Assembly: GCA_002418185.1 (NCBI GenBank)
Contig: DIDN01000122.1
Location: 1-13,308 of the forward strand
Reading direction: 5' to 3'
DNA from: Deltaproteobacteria bacterium UBA5799
GTDB lineage: Bacteria > Desulfobacterota > GWC2-55-46
DNA: 13,308 nucleotides
Shown here: piece after piece, positions 7,339 through 13,308 of the stretch
Position numbering within the stretch: the first letter of the stretch is position 1
Layout: each line of letters begins with the position of its first letter
The notes under the pieces: generated by a model
What the model saw: the letters and a program-made list of their open reading frames with translations, nothing else
What the model was told of the DNA's origin: nothing
Databases searched by the model: none
Made by a program: the position numbers and the translations under genes

Positions 7339-8898
7339 GTGAAAAACAGAACGGTAATCCTTATAAACCCGGGGCACGACGACGAGGTAGACCCCAGGGT
7401 CGCCCGGTCGTTCGGCGCAAGGGCGAGGAAGGTCAAGAGGGAGGACCCGCCAATATCGATCCTCAACCTCGGCGCGTTCATCCGCGACCACGGCTATGAC
7501 GTCGTGCTGGTCGACACCCACGTTGAGCCTGAATACAGGAGGGTGATCGAAGGCCTCGTAAAAGAGAGGCCGCTCGCAATCGGGTTCTCGGTCATCATCG
7601 GAAAGTTCGCAAAGAACGCGCTCGGCCTCACGAGGATGGTAAAGGAGCTGGCCCCCGACGTCCCGGTCGTATGGGGCGGCAAGCTCGTGCACCTTGCCGG
7701 GGCCCTCGCGCTCGAACGCACGGACATAGATTTCGTCGTGGCAGGAGACGGGGAGCTTCCGTTTTTGAACCTCCTCGACGCTCTGAGGGACGGAGGGGAT
7801 TTCAGGGGCATCCCGGGCGTGGGATACCGCGAGGACGGGAGGCCCGTAATAAACGAGAACACCTTCAGGGTAGAGAGGCTCGACGACATATACATATCAA
7901 AGGACTTCGGCTGGGAACTCGTGAGAAAGCACGTGAACAGGCAACAGGTCCCGTATTTCATAAACCTCTATACGAGCAGGGGCTGCAAGTTCAACTGCTC
8001 CTTCTGCTATCTGAAGGACATAAGGGAGCTTGAGAACGGAATGCGGCTCCGCCGCCGGTCCGCGGAGAACATCATAAGGGAGATAGACTACCTCCACGAG
8101 AACTTCGGGATAGATGTCGTCACCTTCGGTGACGACGACTTCCTTTCCGAGGCGGAGAAGATAGCGCCGGTATTCGATTACCTCAGGAGAAAGGGCGTCT
8201 ATATCGAGCACATATGGACCAACGTGCACAACCTCAGGCCCGAGAAGATCGCCCTCCTTAAGGGCATCTGCCAGACGGTGTGCTACTCCATAGAGACCGC
8301 CTCGCCGAGGCTCCAGAGGATTTTAAGGAAGAGGGTGTCCGCTGAAAAGACAATCGAGGTGAACAGGGAACTGAGAAAGGCGGGCATAAACACGGTCCAC
8401 AACTTCCTTTTCGGGGTCCCCACCGAGACCGACGAGGAGACGAGGATGAACATAGAGCTCCTCAAGAAGCTCAAGGAAGTAAACCCCTACATGAGGGCCA
8501 ACACATATATCCTGAGCCCGATACCCGGCACCCCGATATTCCAATACGCCGAGGAGCTTGCAGGGAAAAAGATAGAATGGGACCTTCATGACCTCGCGAG
8601 CTTCCATTTCCGCTATATGGATAACGCAGCGCCAAAGTTCCGTCCATATCTCACTCCCGAGGACAACCTCCACTACGAGACGGTCTCGGAGATAACGAAC
8701 GATCTCTTCACGGAGCTCAATTCAGGCCCGAGCGAGGAACATCTGGAGATGATCGGAAGAAGCCCGAGGCTCGGCTACATCTTCGAGGGTGTCGAATCCG
8801 TAAGCAGGCCAATGGAGAGGACGCGTAAGTACATCCTCGACCTCGTGCTCGAGGCAACGGAGAGGGGGCTTGCCGCCCCCGCGATAGAACCTTTTTAG
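7339..8898 (+). CDS. Cobalamin-binding-type radical SAM protein
   Basis: A 519-residue protein with an N-terminal B12-binding-like Rossmann domain (about 1-150; VILINPG at 6-12, hydrophobic strands, GDGELPFLNLL at 137-146) followed by a radical SAM core. The 4Fe-4S ligands are C216, C220 and C223 in RGCKFNCSFC. Later core elements include FGDDDF (263-268), CYSIETASP (315-323) and HNFLFGVPTET (354-364). A C-terminal region of about 100 residues follows. Family members carry out radical chemistry such as C-methylation of unactivated carbons, ring rearrangement or reductive steps; the reaction here is unknown. GTG 7339 has GAGGA at 7326-7330, spacing 8, and is the first start before the B12-type domain. 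Its place between a sugar epimerase and an aminotransferase suggests it modifies the carbon skeleton of the same precursor. Metal-cluster binding predicts oxygen sensitivity. Confidence 0.85.
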   Translation: MKNRTVILINPGHDDEVDPRVARSFGARARKVKREDPPISILNLGAFIRDHGYDVVLVDTHVEPEYRRVIEGLVKERPLAIGFSVIIGKFAKNALGLTRMVKELAPDVPVVWGGKLVHLAGALALERTDIDFVVAGDGELPFLNLLDALRDGGDFRGIPGVGYREDGRPVINENTFRVERLDDIYISKDFGWELVRKHVNRQQVPYFINLYTSRGCKFNCSFCYLKDIRELENGMRLRRRSAENIIREIDYLHENFGIDVVTFGDDDFLSEAEKIAPVFDYLRRKGVYIEHIWTNVHNLRPEKIALLKGICQTVCYSIETASPRLQRILRKRVSAEKTIEVNRELRKAGINTVHNFLFGVPTETDEETRMNIELLKKLKEVNPYMRANTYILSPIPGTPIFQYAEELAGKKIEWDLHDLASFHFRYMDNAAPKFRPYLTPEDNLHYETVSEITNDLFTELNSGPSEEHLEMIGRSPRLGYIFEGVESVSRPMERTRKYILDLVLEATERGLAAPAIEPF

Positions 8899-8902
8899 GA
8901 GG
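8897..8902 (+). promoter_or_regulatory. Perfect Shine-Dalgarno that decides a TTG start
   Basis: AGGAGG lies six bases ahead of TTG 8909 and overlaps the stop codon (8896-8898) of the radical SAM gene. It identifies the rare TTG as the start of the aminotransferase gene. Confidence 0.8.
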
Positions 8903-8908
8903 GACTGA

Positions 8909-10324
8909 TTGCCCGATTTCAGGGACATAAAGACGGACGGTGCATGGTCCTCCGCTGAGGAGGAGGCATTCGTAAGAACCCTCGGCAAGCCGGCGAAAGA
9001 GGCCGTTTCCAGGGCTATAAGGGAGCGCGGGTACAGGCACACCTCCTGCCACGGCAGGGCCGGCATAAACCCGCTGGTGTTCGAATCCGGGCAGGGGAGC
9101 ATCCTGAAGGACGCTGACGGGAACAGGTACCTCGACCTGGGCTCCGGCATATACGTCACGAACCTCGGCCATGCGCACCCTAAGGTGTCGGAGGCGATAT
9201 CCAGGCAGGCGAAGGCCCTCATGAACTGCCACGACTACATGACTCCCGTAAAGGCCGCGTTCCTCGAAAGGCTCTCGGGCTGCCTCGGCGGGGACTTGAA
9301 TAACATTCACCTCTATGACAACGGCACGACCGCTGTGGAGTTCGCCATACGAGCGGCAAGGACCATAACCGGCAGGCACGAAGTAATATCCTTCTTCTCC
9401 GACCACCACGGCAAGACTTACGGCTCTGCGGCGCTCGGCCGCATTACGCCCTCGAACGGGCCTGCCCGGCCCTCGGGCTTCCACCTGGTGCCGAGGCCCG
9501 ACCCCTATCGGCCCGTATGGACAGGTCAGGACGGGAAGATAGACACCGACGCGTATATCGCGTTCTACGAGCAGTATATGAAGGAGGCGACTACCGGGCT
9601 CGTCGCTGCGTTCGTGCTCGAGCCCATACAGGGGTGGGGCGGCACCATCATACCGCCCGACGATTTCCTGCCGAAATTGGCGCACCTCTGCAGGTCGCGC
9701 GGGGTACTCCTCGTGACAGACGAGATACTCGCGGGATCGGGGAGGACCGGAAAATGGCTCTCGGCAGACTGGTGGGGCGTGAGGCCTGACATAACCGTCC
9801 TCGGCAAGGGGCTCGGGAACGGCTTCCCCATGAGCGCGCTCGTGGTGAAGGAGGAGCACGCGTGGGCGCTCCCGAAGATAGCCCCCTCGACCACCTTTGG
9901 CGGAAACCCCATGGCCTGCGCCGCCGGGCTCGCCACTATCAGGGCCATCGAGGAAGAGGGCGCTATGGAGCTGGCCGTGGAGAACGGGAAGTATCTCCTC
10001 GAAAGGCTCGAGGAGCTTAAGGAGGCGCACCCCATGATAGGAGACGTGAGGGGCAGGGGCTGCCTTCTCGGGATTGAGTTCGTCTGGGACAGGGAAACGA
10101 AAAAGCCCTTTATCGAGGCCGCTTCAGAGGTCTATGCCGAATGCCTCAAGCGTAAGCTAATCCCGGGCGTGCCGGTCGTGCATCTTTTGAGGCTCGCGCC
10201 GCAGCTCACGATAGATAGAGAGATGATTGGAACCGCCGTCGCCATACTGGATGAGAGCATAGAGAGGGTTGAGGAGAAGTTCGGGATGAAGGGCGGGCTC
10301 GGGGACAGGAGGGCGACAGTATGA
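8909..10324 (+). CDS. Class III PLP-dependent aminotransferase
   Basis: A 471-residue fold-type I enzyme of the ornithine/4-aminobutyrate/glutamate-1-semialdehyde group, which normally moves an amino group to or from a terminal (omega) aldehyde or amine. Visible elements are DGNRYLDLGSGIYVTNLGHAHP (70-91 region), the phosphate-binding NGTTAVEFA (138-146), EPIQG (238-242), D271 in LLVTDEILAGSGRTG, and the Schiff-base lysine K300 in VLGKGLGNGFPMSAL. The TTFGGNPMACAA block (328-339) is also present. The start is TTG 8909, set by AGGAGG six bases upstream. The 3' end overlaps rfbF by ATGA. Sugar aminotransferases that act at ring C3 or C4 usually belong to the DegT/AryC1 family, so a class III enzyme here points to amination of an open-chain or terminal carbonyl, or to a mutase. 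This is inference. It could also act on an amino acid side chain used to decorate the glycan. Confidence 0.88.
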   Translation: MPDFRDIKTDGAWSSAEEEAFVRTLGKPAKEAVSRAIRERGYRHTSCHGRAGINPLVFESGQGSILKDADGNRYLDLGSGIYVTNLGHAHPKVSEAISRQAKALMNCHDYMTPVKAAFLERLSGCLGGDLNNIHLYDNGTTAVEFAIRAARTITGRHEVISFFSDHHGKTYGSAALGRITPSNGPARPSGFHLVPRPDPYRPVWTGQDGKIDTDAYIAFYEQYMKEATTGLVAAFVLEPIQGWGGTIIPPDDFLPKLAHLCRSRGVLLVTDEILAGSGRTGKWLSADWWGVRPDITVLGKGLGNGFPMSALVVKEEHAWALPKIAPSTTFGGNPMACAAGLATIRAIEEEGAMELAVENGKYLLERLEELKEAHPMIGDVRGRGCLLGIEFVWDRETKKPFIEAASEVYAECLKRKLIPGVPVVHLLRLAPQLTIDREMIGTAVAILDESIERVEEKFGMKGGLGDRRATV

Positions 10325-11097
10325 AGGTGGTCATACTCGCCGGAGGGCTGGGCACGAGGCTAAGCGAGGAGACGTCTGCAAGGCCCAAGCCCATAGTCGA
10401 GATAGGCGGCAGGCCCATGCTCTGGCACATCATGAACATATACGGGGCGCACGGCTTTAACGAGTTCGTCGTGGCGCTGGGCTACAAGGGCTGCGTCATA
10501 AAGGAGTACTTCCTCAATTACTACCACCACCAGAGCGATTTGACCGTCGACCTCGGCACAGGCAGGGTCGAGGCCGAAGGCAACGGCAGAAAGGACTGGA
10601 GGGTCAACCTCGTGGATACGGGCGCGGACTCGATGACCGGCGGGAGGCTCAGGAAGCTCAGGGAGAGGCTCAAGGGCTCGACCTTCATGCTCACCTACGG
10701 CGACGGCGTGGCGGATATCGACATCAAGAGGCTCCTTGAATTCCACGGGTCCCACGGGAGGACGGCAACTGTCACGGTCGTCCGCCCGTCTGCGCGTTTC
10801 GGCGAGGTGAGGTTAAACGGCGACTGCCACGAGATAATGGATTTCAAGGAAAAGCCGCAGACAGGCGCGGGCTGGGTGAACGGAGGGTTTTTCGTCTTCG
10901 AGCCCGCCATATTCGACTATATCGACGGGGACGACACGGTGCTCGAGGCCGGGCCGCTTGAGACCCTCGCAGCAAAGAGGGAGCTGATGGCCTTCAGGCA
11001 CGAGGGCTTCTGGCAGTGCATGGATACCATGAGAGACAAACAGTTATTGGAGAGGCTCTGGGAGAGCGGGAACGCGAGGTGGAAGGTATGGAGCTGA
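10321..11097 (+). CDS. rfbF: Glucose-1-phosphate cytidylyltransferase
   Basis: A 258-residue nucleotidyltransferase that makes CDP-glucose from CTP and glucose 1-phosphate, the entry step to all CDP-3,6-dideoxyhexoses and related CDP-sugars. The signature is LAGGLGTRLSEET (6-18) with the basic RPKP (21-24). Metal/substrate residues are D128 and D132 in TYGDGVAD. The RfbF-specific stretches YKGCVIKEYFLNYYHHQSD (55-73), VNGGFFVFEP (186-195) and EGFWQCMDTMRDK (228-240) set it apart from the dTDP-glucose enzyme RmlA. Length fits the family (about 256). ATG 10321 overlaps the preceding stop as ATGA. It is immediately followed by the gene for the next enzyme of the pathway. Confidence 0.95.
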   Translation: MKVVILAGGLGTRLSEETSARPKPIVEIGGRPMLWHIMNIYGAHGFNEFVVALGYKGCVIKEYFLNYYHHQSDLTVDLGTGRVEAEGNGRKDWRVNLVDTGADSMTGGRLRKLRERLKGSTFMLTYGDGVADIDIKRLLEFHGSHGRTATVTVVRPSARFGEVRLNGDCHEIMDFKEKPQTGAGWVNGGFFVFEPAIFDYIDGDDTVLEAGPLETLAAKRELMAFRHEGFWQCMDTMRDKQLLERLWESGNARWKVWS

Positions 11098-12221
11098 ACG
11101 GGCCGGGCGCAATGCACCTTTTCGACGGCGCGTACACCGGGAAAAGGGTGCTCGTGACCGGGCACACCGGGTTCAAGGGCTCGTGGCTCGCCATATGGCT
11201 TACCTCTCTCGGGGCCGAAGTGGCCGGTTTTTCATCGTACCTTCCCTCGAGCCCGTGCAACTTTTCAGTATCCGGCCTTGAAAGGACCATGGACCACCGC
11301 TGGGGCGACATAAGGGACCTTCACGGGCTCAAGGCCGTTTTCGACGACTTCCGTCCCGAGGTCGTCTTCCACCTCGCGGCCCAGCCGATTGTGCGGAGGT
11401 CTTATGCCGACCCCAAGCTCACCTTTGATACGAATGTCGGCGGGACCGTGAACGTGCTCGAATGCGTGCGCTCGTCCGTGTCGGTTAAGGCAGCGGTAAT
11501 CGTTACGAGCGACAAGTGCTATGAGAACACCGAATGCGTCTGGGGCTACCGCGAAAACGACAGGCTCGGAGGCGCGGACCCGTACAGCGCCTCCAAGGCC
11601 TGCGCCGAAGTGGCGGCAAGCGCGTACGCGAGGTCATTCCGGCCCTCGAACGGCACGCAAAGGTTTGCGACGGCCAGGGCAGGGAACGTCGTAGGCGGCG
11701 GCGACTGGGCCGAATCGAGGGTCATACCCGACTGCGTGCGGGCCTGGTCGGAAGGCAGGGAGGCGGCAATAAGGAACCCGGCCTCCACAAGGCCCTGGCA
11801 GCACGTGCTCGAGCCCTTGAGCGGATATCTCCGGCTCGGGGCACACCTCCTTGCCTCCGAGAGGCTCCACGGCGAGTCCTTCAACTTCGGCCCTGACCAG
11901 ACGGTCGACAAGCCGGTATCCGAGCTCATAGGCCTTTTCACCTCGTACTTGGGAGGGCCGGGGTGGAGGCTCGGGGGCGGGGACGCCGGAAAAAAAGAGA
12001 GCGCATTACTGAAACTGTCCTGCGACAAGGCGCTGCACGAGCTTGGCTGGCGGCCCGTCCTATCGTTCGAGGACACGGTAAGGCTCACGGCCGAGTGGTA
12101 CAGGCGGTATTACTCGGGAGAGAAAAACATGTACGCCTTCTCAACGGAGCAGATTTCATTTTACGTGGCCGAGGCCTCAAGGGCCGGGCTTCAGTGGGCG
12201 AGGGAGGGCGTGCCGGCATGA
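11088..12221 (+). CDS. rfbG: CDP-glucose 4,6-dehydratase
   Basis: A 377-residue extended SDR that converts CDP-glucose to CDP-4-keto-6-deoxyglucose with tightly bound NAD. The family hallmark TGHTGFKGSWLAIWL is at 24-38. HLAAQPIVRRSY (95-106) and the catalytic region TSDKCYENTE (140-149) with Y166-x3-K170 (DPYSASKACAE) are intact. RAGNVVGGGDWAESRVIPD lies downstream and is typical of this enzyme. The start is not certain. ATG 11088 has GAGGTGG at 11076-11082 and overlaps rfbF by ten bases, which I prefer. ATG 11112 would give 369 residues and the N-terminus most often seen in homologues (MHLFDGAYTGKR), but has a poor ribosome binding site. The stop overlaps the next gene as ATGA. Confidence 0.94.
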   Translation: MELNGPGAMHLFDGAYTGKRVLVTGHTGFKGSWLAIWLTSLGAEVAGFSSYLPSSPCNFSVSGLERTMDHRWGDIRDLHGLKAVFDDFRPEVVFHLAAQPIVRRSYADPKLTFDTNVGGTVNVLECVRSSVSVKAAVIVTSDKCYENTECVWGYRENDRLGGADPYSASKACAEVAASAYARSFRPSNGTQRFATARAGNVVGGGDWAESRVIPDCVRAWSEGREAAIRNPASTRPWQHVLEPLSGYLRLGAHLLASERLHGESFNFGPDQTVDKPVSELIGLFTSYLGGPGWRLGGGDAGKKESALLKLSCDKALHELGWRPVLSFEDTVRLTAEWYRRYYSGEKNMYAFSTEQISFYVAEASRAGLQWAREGVPA

Positions 12222-12676
12222 TAGACGGGCTTCAAGCACTGCCGCTTCTGCAGTTCCCGGACGACAGGGGCAGGGTCATGAGGATGCTAAGGGCCGACTC
12301 CCCGGGCTTCGAGGGGTTCGGGGAGATATATTTTTCGACCGTGAACCCTGGGAAGATAAAGGCGTGGAAGCGGCACCCCAGGATGACCCAGCGATTCGCG
12401 GTCCCTGTGGGAAGGATAAGGCTCGTATTCCATGACGCGCGCCCAGGCTCTCCGACAAAAGGCGAGACGGTCGTCATGGAGACCGGCGAGTCGGATTACA
12501 GGCTTATCCGGATACCCCCGCTACTCTGGTACGGCTTCATGGGCATATCCGACGGGCCGGCGCTCGTTGCGAACTGCACTGACATCCCCCACAGCTCCGA
12601 AGTGGCAGAGCGCATGGGAATCGAAAACAATATCATCCGTTACGATTGGGGGGGCTCGTGTATCGACCGAGGGTGA
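12218..12676 (+). CDS. RmlC-like cupin (dTDP-4-dehydrorhamnose 3,5-epimerase family)
   Basis: A 152-residue single-domain protein beginning at ATG 12218 in an ATGA overlap with rfbG, with AGGGAGGG at 12201-12208. The RmlC pattern is recognisable: FPDDRGRVMRML (13-24), FGEIYFSTVNPG (34-45), VPVGRIRLVFHDARPGSPTKG (62-82) and IPPLLWYGF (99-107). The small-member pattern ending VANCTDIPHSSE (117-128) is familiar from O-antigen clusters. By eye the catalytic His of RmlC (RGLHYQ) aligns with K51 in KAWKRHPRM, with H53 two residues on, and the His of the HGF motif is Tyr105. It therefore may not be a classical 3,5-epimerase. Position directly after rfbG suggests it acts on CDP-4-keto-6-deoxyglucose or a product of it. 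A run of seven G occurs near the 3' end. Confidence 0.8.
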   Translation: MIDGLQALPLLQFPDDRGRVMRMLRADSPGFEGFGEIYFSTVNPGKIKAWKRHPRMTQRFAVPVGRIRLVFHDARPGSPTKGETVVMETGESDYRLIRIPPLLWYGFMGISDGPALVANCTDIPHSSEVAERMGIENNIIRYDWGGSCIDRG

Positions 12677-13308
12677 GCGTCATAATGAACTGCCTTAACG
12701 GGGCCGAGTACCTCCGCGCTTCCATTGAAAGCGTCTACGCGCAGACCTTCAAGGACTGGGAGATCGTATTCTGGGACAACGCCTCGACCGACCGAAGCAG
12801 CGACATAGCTCTCGGTTTCGACAGGAGGCTCAGGTTTTTCAGGAGCCCCGAGACGGTCCCGCTCGGAAGGGCGCGGAACATGGCGATGAAGGAGGCCAGG
12901 GGCGAGTTAATCGCCTTTCTCGACTGCGACGACCTGTGGCTGCCTGAGAAGCTTGAGAAGCAGGTCCCGCTTTTTGACAAGAACCCGGGGACCGGATTCG
13001 TATTTTCGGACACCTTCTTCTTCAACCACAGGGGCGAGGAGAGGCGGCTTTACTCGGGCTCCAGGCCGCCGAGGGGAAAGGTCTTCGTTAAGCTCCTCAC
13101 CGACTACTTCCTTTCAATGGAGACGGTCGTCATAAGGAGGAGGGCGCTCGATGGCCTCTCCGAATGGTTCGACGAGAGGTTCGAGGTGAACGAGGAGGCC
13201 GACCTCTTCATAAGGATTGCGTACGGGTGGGAGGCCGACTGCGTCGACGAGCCGCTTGCCAAATGGCGGGTGCATGCCGGAAGCCTTACCTGGAAGAAAA
13301 AAGAGCGG
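12658..13308 (+). CDS. Family 2 glycosyltransferase (3' end beyond the window)
   Basis: 217 codons are visible and the frame is still open at the window edge. It is a GT-A-fold inverting glycosyltransferase that moves a sugar from a nucleotide donor to a growing lipid-linked glycan on the cytoplasmic side. Evidence: VSVIMNCLNGAEYLRASIES (6-25), FWDNASTDRSSDIA (38-51), the donor/metal site AFLDCDDLW (86-94) and the acceptor-side region FEVNEEADLFIRIAY (175-189), with the putative base in EEAD. Two starts are possible. GTG 12658 (used here) gives VYRPRVSVI, the usual N-terminus, behind a G-run. GTG 12673 gives a GTGA overlap with the previous gene, a junction type used elsewhere in this operon. 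Located after the CDP-sugar genes, it may transfer that sugar, but this is only inference. Confidence 0.87.
   Translation, partial: MYRPRVSVIMNCLNGAEYLRASIESVYAQTFKDWEIVFWDNASTDRSSDIALGFDRRLRFFRSPETVPLGRARNMAMKEARGELIAFLDCDDLWLPEKLEKQVPLFDKNPGTGFVFSDTFFFNHRGEERRLYSGSRPPRGKVFVKLLTDYFLSMETVVIRRRALDGLSEWFDERFEVNEEADLFIRIAYGWEADCVDEPLAKWRVHAGSLTWKKKER

Noticed and set aside
8717..10030. Very long reverse-strand open frame opposite the radical SAM and aminotransferase genes
   Set aside because: It lies entirely opposite two genes with intact catalytic motifs. Its translation shows no recognisable domain and is Arg/Pro/Gly-rich, as expected for an antisense frame in GC-rich DNA.
11963..12217. Upstream extension of the cupin frame inside rfbG
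   Set aside because: The frame stays open but encodes an Arg/Gly-rich sequence with no family match. The ATGA junction at 12218 with AGGGAGGG upstream is the natural start.

Overview
The window is one stretch of a bacterial surface-polysaccharide (LPS O-antigen, capsule or similar glycan) biosynthesis locus. Every gene I can support lies on the + strand: twelve reading frames, the last cut by the window edge, plus the possible tail of one more at the left edge. Base composition is GC-rich, yet Arg is very often AGG and Ile very often ATA. Starts are a mix of ATG, GTG and TTG with strong purine-rich ribosome binding sites. That pattern would fit several GC-rich environmental Gram-negative lineages (Desulfobacterota or Nitrospirota-like), but nothing here fixes the taxon and I give no genus.

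Region 1 (1-3778): two SAM-dependent methyltransferases, the first with an N-terminal cysteine cluster, followed by a 585-residue protein whose C-terminal half looks like a GT-B-type surface-carbohydrate enzyme. The junctions are TAATG and GTGA overlaps, so the three are translationally coupled.

Intergenic region (3779-4019): the only real gap. It is AT-rich at its centre and carries a good sigma-70-type promoter (TTGACA, 16 bp, TAGAAT). A 7-bp perfect inverted repeat lies over the -10, and a leader of about 150 nt follows.

Region 2 (4020-10324): a six-gene cassette read from that promoter. In order: HpcH/HpaI-type aldolase, D-2-hydroxyacid dehydrogenase (PGDH-like, no ACT domain), HAD phosphatase, NAD-dependent epimerase/dehydratase, cobalamin-binding-type radical SAM enzyme, class III PLP aminotransferase. 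Together they read like a pathway for an unusual, probably aminated and possibly C-modified, sugar or acyl-type precursor. I know of no named pathway with exactly this gene set, and this is the main candidate for something undescribed.

Region 3 (10321-13308): glucose-1-phosphate cytidylyltransferase (rfbF), CDP-glucose 4,6-dehydratase (rfbG), an RmlC-like cupin and a family 2 glycosyltransferase running off the right edge. This makes CDP-4-keto-6-deoxyglucose and presumably finishes and transfers the derived sugar. The usual next enzyme, the 3-dehydrase RfbH/AscC, is not in the window.

No tRNA, rRNA, CRISPR array, insertion sequence or credible reverse-strand gene was seen.
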